This document shows positions 25,369-32,803 of a stretch of DNA of 33,471 nucleotides, in pieces. The stretch lies in the IMG/VR virus record IMGVR_UViG_3300030329_002175, positions 1 through 33,471 of that record. One strand, given 5' to 3'. Source of the stretch: a virus. Each line of letters opens with the position of its first letter. Positions within the stretch are counted from its first letter, which is position 1. A program made the translations under genes and the position numbers. The notes beneath the pieces were generated by a model. It was not told where the DNA came from. It saw only the letters and a program-made list of their open reading frames with translations, and searched no databases.

Positions 25369-26769
25369 TTAAGAAAACTTAAGTATTGCGTGAGTTTCAG
25401 GAAGACTTATTTCAAGTCCAGCTTCAGTGATGATTTGGTCTTGTCTACCATCAACACCTGGATTTTGAACATTTGTCTCAATAAAGGTGTCACGATTTAC
25501 ACCATTACCTGCTAAAGGACGATAAGCGACATTGCTTAAGTCAACACATACAGCATAATCTTCCCAAGGGCCTCTTAATAAAGGCTCAGCAACAAAATGT
25601 AAATTACCAAATATAGTATTTACCACTGTTACTGTATGCCCAAAAGCACCAGGAATATTATTAACATCTAATCTGTACTGAGAAGAACCAACAGAGTTAT
25701 TCATAAAAGAACCCGCACCTAATTTATTTAAATACGTGATTACTTTTCTTGAAGCCAATACTAGTTTTTCTCCTGAATTTCCACCTTCAGGTGCAAAATA
25801 ATCTTCCATTGCATCTAAGAAAGCGTCATATCCAGAGGAAGCATAAGACATATTATATACTTTACCATTAGTGTTTGTATAAGGTACTATACCCCAAGTT
25901 TGTCTAACAGGAGCACTGCTAGCTTGGTCATTAAGTGTAGCGCCATATCCAAACAAGAATGCTTGCTCTATGTCCATTTTATGTTCCATTAATTTATCTT
26001 GCCAAACACGTTGATATTCATTTTTAATACCTCTGTATTCAGTAGCCATAGCTGTACCAGAAAAAATGCTCATTCCAGTTTTGAATATTTGACAATATCC
26101 TTCTGAATCATACATTTTATCTTCCCAACCAATAGGACTATCTGAACCTTCAGCAAATGAACTACCAATCACTTGACCTTGATTTCCAGTCGATACAGTT
26201 GTATCTTGTGGAATATCTTGTAAAGCAATACATGCTTCAGCATTAATTGTAGTAACACCATTAGTATCATGGTGTACTTGTGCTGCTGCAGGTGAAGCTG
26301 CAGAATATGAAGAGGTACTAGATGAGAAAGTAGCACTTTCATCCACTCTAAATCTATATACTTCGCCATCATCAGCTTTAATTGCTATAATAGCACCTGG
26401 TAAGATAAAATTACATGGTGAAGATGATGAAATTTTTCCATACTCATCATATTTACAATGCAATACTAAATCTTCATCAGCTGCAAGAGTTGCACTACCA
26501 TTTGCGGTAATTGCACCACCATCAGCTAGAACATCTCCAGATTGTATTAAAAAGTTACGTCTTTGGTATTGATGCCTTTGTTCTAAAAACTTAAACACAG
26601 GGTCATTAGTTGCTTTTTTTGCTACTTTATTCAAGTATACAAAAAATGGACTTTGTTGCGGAGCTAACTCTGCAACTCTGTCTCCAAAATTAAAGACTCT
26701 ACGTGTATCGTCAATAGAAATACCACCAGGGGTAGTAGCACCAGCCTGACCACTATAAAATGTGCCCAT
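25369..26769 (-). CDS. Major capsid protein
   Basis: This 466-residue protein is located between the scaffold-like gene and the decoration genes, as expected for the coat. The N-terminus has the pattern DDTRRVFNFGDRVAELAPQQ, then SPFFVYLNKV, typical of HK97-fold coat proteins with an N-arm (SP[FL]...L). The middle is beta-rich and the C-terminus ends ISLPETHAILKFS. No protease or cleavage motif is visible, and no prohead protease is encoded nearby, so assembly may be of the P22 type with a separate scaffold. GGAG lies eight bases before the start ATG. A short inverted repeat (CTTAAG TTTT CTTAAG) spans its stop codon at 25368-25383. Confidence 0.75.
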   Translation of the reverse strand: MGTFYSGQAGATTPGGISIDDTRRVFNFGDRVAELAPQQSPFFVYLNKVAKKATNDPVFKFLEQRHQYQRRNFLIQSGDVLADGGAITANGSATLAADEDLVLHCKYDEYGKISSSSPCNFILPGAIIAIKADDGEVYRFRVDESATFSSSTSSYSAASPAAAQVHHDTNGVTTINAEACIALQDIPQDTTVSTGNQGQVIGSSFAEGSDSPIGWEDKMYDSEGYCQIFKTGMSIFSGTAMATEYRGIKNEYQRVWQDKLMEHKMDIEQAFLFGYGATLNDQASSAPVRQTWGIVPYTNTNGKVYNMSYASSGYDAFLDAMEDYFAPEGGNSGEKLVLASRKVITYLNKLGAGSFMNNSVGSSQYRLDVNNIPGAFGHTVTVVNTIFGNLHFVAEPLLRGPWEDYAVCVDLSNVAYRPLAGNGVNRDTFIETNVQNPGVDGRQDQIITEAGLEISLPETHAILKFS

Positions 26770-26772
26770 TTT

Positions 26773-26827
26773 CTATTCTCCAATCTTACCCTCTATCAAC
26801 TGCTTAAAGCCTTCAAGTAGGGTATTA
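26773..26827 (-). other. Open +1-frame extension beyond the scaffold stop
   Basis: Past the scaffold-like gene's TAA, the +1 frame is open through TLLEGFKQLIEGKIGE to a TAG at 26773-26775, just before the capsid start. The peptide looks like an amphipathic C-terminal helix. The shift would occur over TTT AAA ACA AAA TAA, a stretch with short A-runs. It may reflect a programmed shift, a single-base change, or chance. Confidence 0.3.
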
Positions 26828-27793
26828 TTATTTTGTTTTAAAAGGATTCCTATCATTGAAATCCGATATCATTTTATCCATAATCTGGTCTTCAGTGGAG
26901 CTTGTAGCTTGATTACCTGTGCTTGGCATAACCCCCATAGGAGAAGGTATTTGCTGTGCTCTCTTCGTTTGTTGAAACTCAGGAGACGGACTAGGTTGGA
27001 CAGGCGTTCCTACTGGAGCTCCTTGCCCTTGCTTTATCCTCCACAATTGCACCAAATTATCCATAGTTAATGAATCAGCAGATGACATGTCTTTTATAAA
27101 GTTTGCAGCCTCTTCTTGATTTAAGCCATACTTTGTCTGAACTTCGTTACTTACAGTAGCAATTTCTTGCTGCTGTTTAGCATAAGCTTCACGTCTCTTT
27201 ACTTCTTCAACACGTGCATCTCTTTCCTTGTTCAAACTTTCTTGAATTACAGCTATATCATATTGATGCTTTAATTCTTTATATTCTTCCATGTTATCAC
27301 GCCATTCGTCTTGCTCGTCTAAAAATCGAGCACTTTCGCTAGAAGGGTCACTATAAGCTTCCTCTCTAGAAAAGTTACGTGGTTTTTTAGGTCTTTCAGG
27401 GGCTGCAGGAAACTCTTGAACCTTTTTCTCAGGTTGAACAGGCTGTTGCTGTTGCATCATTTGTTGTTGCATAGCAAGCATTTGCTGTTGCTGAGTCTTT
27501 AGTTCTTGTAGCTCATTATCTTTTTTAGCAGCCTGAGATTGCCAATACTCATATCGAGTATCATCATTCTTAGATTCTGCAGGAGCTTGTTCTACATTCT
27601 CTGATATTGTTTCTGTTTCGGGTGTTCCAAAAGCGGAAGCCGTACTGTCAACGTTGCCTAAAATTATATCATCAACGGACAATTCGCTTGAGGAGCCCTG
27701 ATTTGCATCTACTTGAGGAGCTTCAAAAGCATTTGAAGTATCCTGTGTATTTGCATTCTGCATAGGGGTATCCTGTACATTTGCGTTTTCCAT
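26828..27793 (-). CDS. Scaffold-like protein
   Basis: This 321-residue protein lies between portal and capsid. It is Gln-, Asn-, Glu- and Ser-rich with low-complexity segments and a long central coiled coil (about 90-225) that includes a Met/Gln run (QQQQMLAMQQQMMQQQQ). No enzymatic motif is visible. This composition and location are those of capsid scaffolds: highly charged, helical, with a C-terminal segment that binds coat protein. The C-terminus reads SDFNDRNPFKTK. Its start overlaps the portal stop (TAATG). If the +1 frame is used, the chain would extend by about 19 residues. Confidence 0.65.
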   Translation of the reverse strand: MENANVQDTPMQNANTQDTSNAFEAPQVDANQGSSSELSVDDIILGNVDSTASAFGTPETETISENVEQAPAESKNDDTRYEYWQSQAAKKDNELQELKTQQQQMLAMQQQMMQQQQPVQPEKKVQEFPAAPERPKKPRNFSREEAYSDPSSESARFLDEQDEWRDNMEEYKELKHQYDIAVIQESLNKERDARVEEVKRREAYAKQQQEIATVSNEVQTKYGLNQEEAANFIKDMSSADSLTMDNLVQLWRIKQGQGAPVGTPVQPSPSPEFQQTKRAQQIPSPMGVMPSTGNQATSSTEDQIMDKMISDFNDRNPFKTK

Positions 27794-30012
27794 TATTCAT
27801 TTTCCTTATTCTTAGCTGCTTCTGTTCTACCTGCAGAAGGTGAGCTATTTGCTATTGAGCGACTGATTTCAGTCTTAACGGTAGATAGGTTGTCATCAAG
27901 ACGTTTCTCAAATAAGGTATTAGCAGCTTGCGCTTTATTGCTAACTTTATCCATATCTGACTTAAACTTCTCAACTTCAACACGTTTACGAAGATTAACT
28001 GATTCCCTATCACGCGTTTGTAAATCTCCACTAAGTTGTTTGATTTGCTCTTGAGCTTGTTGAAGCTGTGATTGCAACTGCTGAATCATATCAGTACGTT
28101 CCATAACACCTTCAATATCGAATACTTCTGTTTTCTTAAGAACTTCTTCTCTATCAATAAGCCCTTTAGCATAAGCATCCATATAAAATTCAAGCTCTGC
28201 ATATCTATTGGTAGGTAAGGTTGAACCTGCTACCACAACTACGTCATATTTACCAACGGTAATATCATTGATGACTTTCACTTCATTGCTTTTATCATCA
28301 TAGAGACGTTTGTTTATCGCATATTCTGACATAGAATTATTTGGCTGTACAATTCTGAAGATTTTTTCAACTGTGTACAGCTGCTGCATTAAAGGTATAG
28401 CCACTTGAGCAACTCGAGTAAGACTAGCTTCAATATCAGCTAATTTTGATTTAATTTTTCTTTGACCAAATTCATCTAATGATATAGTTGCTTTATAAGT
28501 TTGTGGAGCAACAGCAGAATTACCCATCATCATTTCATATAAACCTAGCTGATGGTCAATATCATTCTTTGCATCCATTTCATTTTTATAAAGCTCATTA
28601 GGAAGAGGCATTGGCTGAACTGGCATAGGCGCTCCTGCGTCCATATCTACAGGAATAGCGACTCCAGGTTGTGACCATTTTTCTTCAAATTCTTTCATAT
28701 CAACACTGCCCTCTGGAACTAATATCTTTGTATTAGTACTTGTAGTAGCATGAGCCACTATAAGAGAACGTGTTTTATTAATATATTCCTGCATATTCTT
28801 AACCATTCGCACATCTGATACAGGATATGGAGTCCTTGTATGAATATTAACAAAAGGTATAACAGGATAATCTTCAGTAGGTAATACTCTACTATATAAT
28901 TTCTTATCTCCAACTACCACGCAATGATGAACTCGCTTAACTTGCACTCTTGCAACATCAATAAGACCATCTAAAACTAACTGTTGATAGTCAATCTCTT
29001 TTATATCTATTTCAGGAGCCTCAGGTAAATCCTCTAAAGGAATCCCTTTAGCAGTTTCCTCTTCTATCATTACTTGATAGTTCAGTATAGCTTCTTGTTG
29101 CAACTGTGCAATTAGTGCCTCAGCTTGTTGAGGGTCAACTACTGGTTGTCCTTGAATTATCCAAGCTGGCCTTTGAATGTACTCATTAAACTCTTCTTCA
29201 CTTAATAAATCTTCATACCCACTAAATGTCTCAAAGAGTCTAAACTTTTCTACTAACTCTTTAGAATACCATTCATAACCACGTACATACTCATCATTAC
29301 TACCGAATACTCCATATTCAGTTTTAGTTTCGGTATCTTCAGGAAAGATAGTCTCGCCATCATCTGCTCTCCCTGTCACAGGTCTATCAGTATATCTATC
29401 TGATTCAGCATTATCAATTGCAGATTCATACATTGGATATAATTTCTTGGCTTGGTCACGTGTAAAAAACCGAGATATTATAATATTCTCAGCATCATCA
29501 AAAAATCGACTCCTTGAATTAGGGTCGACATAAACATCAAGAGGGTCTATACTATGCATACAAACCTCTCCCTTGCCCATATCCATCATAGGGTCTTGGT
29601 ACACATGCATATAGCCCAAGCCAGTTACATAATAATCATCTACTACCTCTCGTATTACTGAACGTCCATCAGATATATCATACATATAAGATAATAAATG
29701 ACTAAGTGTTTGAGCTACCTTATTGTCAGAGTCTTCCCTTGCAGCAACCCTAAAGCTAGGCCTATTAGATGTAATCATAGCCTTTGCCGCTTCTACAGCA
29801 GGATGAATACGATTAACTACTATAGGAGCTTGTCCTCTAGACTCTAATATATCCTTCTGCTCACTAGTCCATTGTTTGCCAAGCCTAAACTCTTTATCTT
29901 CTTGAGCGTGCCTGGCCCATGTCTCTCTATTCTTTGAATAGGTACGAAACATGTCCTGAACCTTCTGGACGACTTCACTATCTGTCAATTTTGAATATTT
30001 TTCATTTGGCAT
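27793..30012 (-). CDS. Portal protein
   Basis: This 739-residue protein lies directly downstream of the large terminase. The N-terminus has the portal-like layout: helices with DKEFRLGKQWTSEQ, then VNRIHPAVEAAKAMITSNRP, then a beta-rich wing with DPLDVYVDPNSRSRFF. The C-terminus has a long helical barrel with a Gln-rich coiled coil (QLQSQLQQAQEQIKQLSGDL). Length and motif pattern suit the P22-like portal group, which forms the dodecameric DNA entry ring at one vertex. The start ATG is about 14 bases after TAGGAG, so the ribosome spacing is long. Confidence 0.85.
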   Translation of the reverse strand: MPNEKYSKLTDSEVVQKVQDMFRTYSKNRETWARHAQEDKEFRLGKQWTSEQKDILESRGQAPIVVNRIHPAVEAAKAMITSNRPSFRVAAREDSDNKVAQTLSHLLSYMYDISDGRSVIREVVDDYYVTGLGYMHVYQDPMMDMGKGEVCMHSIDPLDVYVDPNSRSRFFDDAENIIISRFFTRDQAKKLYPMYESAIDNAESDRYTDRPVTGRADDGETIFPEDTETKTEYGVFGSNDEYVRGYEWYSKELVEKFRLFETFSGYEDLLSEEEFNEYIQRPAWIIQGQPVVDPQQAEALIAQLQQEAILNYQVMIEEETAKGIPLEDLPEAPEIDIKEIDYQQLVLDGLIDVARVQVKRVHHCVVVGDKKLYSRVLPTEDYPVIPFVNIHTRTPYPVSDVRMVKNMQEYINKTRSLIVAHATTSTNTKILVPEGSVDMKEFEEKWSQPGVAIPVDMDAGAPMPVQPMPLPNELYKNEMDAKNDIDHQLGLYEMMMGNSAVAPQTYKATISLDEFGQRKIKSKLADIEASLTRVAQVAIPLMQQLYTVEKIFRIVQPNNSMSEYAINKRLYDDKSNEVKVINDITVGKYDVVVVAGSTLPTNRYAELEFYMDAYAKGLIDREEVLKKTEVFDIEGVMERTDMIQQLQSQLQQAQEQIKQLSGDLQTRDRESVNLRKRVEVEKFKSDMDKVSNKAQAANTLFEKRLDDNLSTVKTEISRSIANSSPSAGRTEAAKNKENE

Positions 30013-30029
30013 ATCGCTTAATATAACTC

Positions 30030-31526
30030 CTACATTAGCTTCCAGTCAAGGAATTTTTTAATTAAAGTGCTATTTTCTTCACTTTTTTCGTATTTTTTCA
30101 CTCTACAAGCCCTATGACCATCTAATGCTGTCCATACAGCATCCATTATATCATCATGCTTTCCCTTAGGATAGGATAAGAACTCTTGTTGAGCGCTTAA
30201 ATCTTCAGGCCTAAAATAAAAATCACCTTTTGCAAACATAGGGACTAATGAAAGTAAACGTTCTGATTTCGCATTTCTAGGTTTAACGCCTTTCTCTAAT
30301 CCTGGAATATATAAATTCTCTTCTTGCATTAGTTGTTTAGTAGCAGTCCTCAGCGCTTCTTGATATCCGACTGTCTCTATCTTCATTCTTTTAGGCCTAA
30401 ATTTCTTATATACTGAAATAATTTCACCAGGCTGTTCCGCAGGTGAGATACGCTTTTGTACACAGTCGATAATATACTTTCTATTATTGCTATCAACAGC
30501 AATGGTAGCAATGACAAAAAAGTCAGCACGCCTTGATAGAGAACTAGCAGGGTCAATCCCGCAATACACATCCACTGGTATAACTTTCTCTTTATCATCT
30601 TCTAAACTCCTTACTAAACATCCTTGACCATTACGTCGTTCGAATTGATAATGATGCATCTGAATCCATTCTGGTTTAAATGGCGCATCATCAGGCGATT
30701 GAGCTATATTCATATACTCCTGATAAAAACCATTCAAGTTGCCTACCGAGGAAAATTCATCCTTAATCTCTAAAATACGTTCCTTAGGAAATCTTTCAGG
30801 CCATATAGACTTTTGATTCTCATCCCATATAGAGTACCATAATGTTTTCCAGGCAGTGCTGTCTTTAGCCCAATATAAGAAGCAATCTTCTGATATAACA
30901 GTACCAATCATGCATATTTTACCATCATCTGATAAAGAAGGTATAACAGCTTCTGTTATCCATTTTCTATTTTTAGCACGTGCTTCTGACGTATATGCAT
31001 TAAGTTCTGACTCGAAGTCATCAACTATAATAAGATTAGGTCTTGTATCACCTTCAATAAAACCACGTACTCTTTGTCCTGTACCAACAGCTATTATCCT
31101 TGTGCCGTTAGCGAGTACTATATCAGTATTAGTCCAACGCTGTGCAGTATTAGGTCCCATATCCCCAAAGATACCTCTAAATTTATCAGAATGAGTTAAA
31201 TGATATTTAATACGTGATAAGAAGTTAATAGACTGAGCTTGTGACTCAGATATGATAACAATAAATAAATCTTCCTTGCTAGACTTAAATGCTAACTTCC
31301 ATAATGGATAAATAAGAGTGGTAACAGTGCTCTTTGCCGTTCCCCGAGGAGCAGCTATTAACACTCTTTTTGTGTCGTCATCCTTTAAAGAAGAATACAC
31401 CTCATGATGGAACGGCGGTGTTTGTTTGCGGAGGGCTGTTGGGAAGCAGTATCTTCCGAATAGTGCCATATTCTTCCGCATCTTCTTTAGCGCTTCTAGT
31501 TGAGCGTATTTTTCTTCGAAGTCCAT
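30030..31526 (-). CDS. terL: Terminase large subunit
   Basis: This 498-residue protein has all the motor and nuclease motifs. The ATPase has Walker A at about 58-67 (AAPRGTAKST), Walker B at 165-172 (LIIVDDFE), and a likely coupling motif near 208-210 (IGT). The RNase H-like nuclease has D325 (GIDPASS), a Glu near 384 (MKIETVG) and D458-D459 (KGKHDDIMDA). It packages DNA through the portal and cuts concatemers. Its start overlaps the end of the gene upstream by 31 bases. The N-terminus MDFEEKY resembles the starts of the two upstream leader copies. The gene ends at TAG close to the portal start. Confidence 0.95.
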   Translation of the reverse strand: MDFEEKYAQLEALKKMRKNMALFGRYCFPTALRKQTPPFHHEVYSSLKDDDTKRVLIAAPRGTAKSTVTTLIYPLWKLAFKSSKEDLFIVIISESQAQSINFLSRIKYHLTHSDKFRGIFGDMGPNTAQRWTNTDIVLANGTRIIAVGTGQRVRGFIEGDTRPNLIIVDDFESELNAYTSEARAKNRKWITEAVIPSLSDDGKICMIGTVISEDCFLYWAKDSTAWKTLWYSIWDENQKSIWPERFPKERILEIKDEFSSVGNLNGFYQEYMNIAQSPDDAPFKPEWIQMHHYQFERRNGQGCLVRSLEDDKEKVIPVDVYCGIDPASSLSRRADFFVIATIAVDSNNRKYIIDCVQKRISPAEQPGEIISVYKKFRPKRMKIETVGYQEALRTATKQLMQEENLYIPGLEKGVKPRNAKSERLLSLVPMFAKGDFYFRPEDLSAQQEFLSYPKGKHDDIMDAVWTALDGHRACRVKKYEKSEENSTLIKKFLDWKLM

Positions 31527-31825
31527 ATCTTCTTTAATAGCTCATTTCTTTTATAATTAGCAATTACAACTGTTTGTATATCAGCAGGTTTCTCTTCTAA
31601 AGTGTCCCATAAGGCTACTCCTTGTAATCCCATTTCTTCTCCTGAAACAAACCTATTAGGATGTAAAGGACTCTTATATTTAGAACTCATATGTTGCCCT
31701 GGTCCAGGAATAGGTTCACCAGCCTTGTGAGCAGCTCTATAATCATAAAAATGTTCTATATCATCTGGATTGGAACTTATTCCTAAATTTTTAACAATAT
31801 TACTATACCATTCTTCAAAATCCAT
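31496..31825 (-). CDS. Small conserved phage protein upstream of terminase
   Basis: This 109-residue protein has the pattern YDYRAAHKAGEPIPGPGQHM followed by SSKYKSPLHPNRFV (about residues 27-60). I associate this with a small domain found near or inside virion and ejection proteins of many environmental phages, but I cannot name its role. There are no metal or nucleotide motifs. It begins MDFEEWY and is preceded by a 34-base leader that is duplicated ahead of the next upstream gene. It ends at TAG inside the terminase gene. Tight overlap suggests coupling with terminase expression. Confidence 0.6.
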   Translation of the reverse strand: MDFEEWYSNIVKNLGISSNPDDIEHFYDYRAAHKAGEPIPGPGQHMSSKYKSPLHPNRFVSGEEMGLQGVALWDTLEEKPADIQTVVIANYKRNELLKKIWTSKKNTLN

Positions 31826-31856
31826 TATTTCCCTCTTTCTTTTCTTCGAAATCCAT
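31823..31856 (-). repeat. Leader repeat, copy B
   Basis: On the minus strand this reads ATGGATTTCGAAGAAAAGAA then AGAGGGAAATAATG, ending in the ATG of the 109-residue gene. It matches the copy at 32322-32355 except at about three positions. It contains a purine-rich ribosome site and its own in-frame ATG, immediately after the upstream TAG. It may be a duplicated translation-initiation leader. Confidence 0.6.
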
Positions 31857-32324
31857 CTACAATTTTTTCATCAGTTCATCTAAAGTCATGTCTAAAGTTA
31901 TGTCAGACATTGCATTCTTATATCCACGCATCATCTGTTCATACTCCATATCTTCAATTCTATCGGCTTTTCTATTTTGAAAGTTTAATTCAGGCTTATT
32001 CTTCTGTCTTGCAATACTCTTCTGTATAGCTCTATCCTGTTTAAACTTAGCTAATAATCTTTGTAATAAACTGCTACCACCTTTAGCTACAGTTCCCATT
32101 GCCATAGGAGAACCCATACCAGTTATCATATTTATTAAATCTTCCTGTGTTAAAGGGGCTGTAGGCTGTCCAAATATATTAGTCCCAGCAGAAGCTATAA
32201 TATTAGGGTCTGGAGCTGCCTGCATATACCCTGGATGAGCCTGATTAACAACATCAGCTTGTGTTATTCCAGGTAAATCACCCTTTTCAAATAGTGCCTG
32301 TAAAGGCGTCTTATTCTTTGCCAT
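31857..32324 (-). CDS. Hypothetical packaging-region protein
   Basis: This 155-residue protein begins MAKNKTPLQALFEKGDLPGI. It has a Pro/Gly-rich N-terminal half with a hydrophobic patch (ITGMGSPMAMGTVAKGG, about 67-83). The C-terminal half is basic and helical (LLQRLLAKFKQDRAIQKS and ARQKNKPEL). There is no recognisable domain. It is preceded by the other copy of the duplicated leader and ends at TAG directly before the second copy. The basic helical end would suit nucleic-acid contact, but that is inference. Confidence 0.55.
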   Translation of the reverse strand: MAKNKTPLQALFEKGDLPGITQADVVNQAHPGYMQAAPDPNIIASAGTNIFGQPTAPLTQEDLINMITGMGSPMAMGTVAKGGSSLLQRLLAKFKQDRAIQKSIARQKNKPELNFQNRKADRIEDMEYEQMMRGYKNAMSDITLDMTLDELMKKL

Positions 32325-32355
32325 TATTTCCTTCTTTCTTTTCTTTAAAATCCAT
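32322..32355 (-). repeat. Leader repeat, copy A
   Basis: This 34-base segment starts ATGGATTTTAAAGAAAAGAA and ends GGAAATAATG at the start of the 155-residue gene. It is nearly identical to copy B. Its own ATG opens a 14-residue frame (MDFKEKKEGNNGKE) that stops inside the gene. It lies directly after the oxygenase stop. Confidence 0.6.
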
Positions 32356-32356
32356 A

Positions 32357-32803
32357 TTATGCTATAAACATTAACAATACTGTTCGCTTTTCCTCTGATG
32401 GCTCAACCATATGCCATTGGTCGCTTGTATGCAATATTGTGTTTAAATAATGTTCTTTTTGACTATATTCTATATCAGGCTCCTTATACTTAAAGATACC
32501 ACCTTCCTTAGGAGGACTTAATAACGTACTCATTCCATATTGACACCATGTCATATGACCATTAGTCCCTGTATCCATATGCCAATTATGTCCAGCTGTA
32601 GTAGAATTAATTCTAAGATAACTAGGTTGATTAGTATTTACATCCCTCCCAATATATTCTTTACACTTATCTAATAATTTAACAACGATAGGATTAGAGA
32701 ATCTATCAGAGGTAACATCAGACCTATTCGCCATTAATTCTTCTGCATCTTCTTTTGATAAACTATTCTTTATCAGAACTCTCATTATCTTTCTTTTCTT
32801 CAA
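32357..32803 (-). CDS. Small 2-oxoglutarate / Fe(II)-type oxygenase
   Basis: This protein is 148 residues from the first ATG (32803) or 142 from the ATG at 32785, which I find more natural (MRVLIKNSLSKEDA). It shows the iron-binding triad H75-x-D77 (NWHMDTG) and H131 (QWHMVEPS), with R140 (EEKRTVLLMF) placed nine residues after the distal His, as expected for 2-oxoglutarate binding. This matches the small prolyl-hydroxylase/phytanoyl-hydroxylase-like oxygenases carried by many aquatic phages. Substrates could be proteins or nucleic acids. It overlaps the upstream gene and ends beside the repeated leader. Its place among packaging genes is unusual. Confidence 0.75.
   Translation of the reverse strand: MKKRKIMRVLIKNSLSKEDAEELMANRSDVTSDRFSNPIVVKLLDKCKEYIGRDVNTNQPSYLRINSTTAGHNWHMDTGTNGHMTWCQYGMSTLLSPPKEGGIFKYKEPDIEYSQKEHYLNTILHTSDQWHMVEPSEEKRTVLLMFIA

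Noticed and set aside
25368-25383. CTTAAG TTTT CTTAAG inverted repeat at the capsid stop codon
   Set aside because: Short and AT-rich, so a weak hairpin. It may be chance around the stop.
27420-27500. CTG/TTG-rich tract as a microsatellite
   Set aside because: It encodes the Gln/Met run of the scaffold-like protein with mixed codons and is not a pure tandem repeat.
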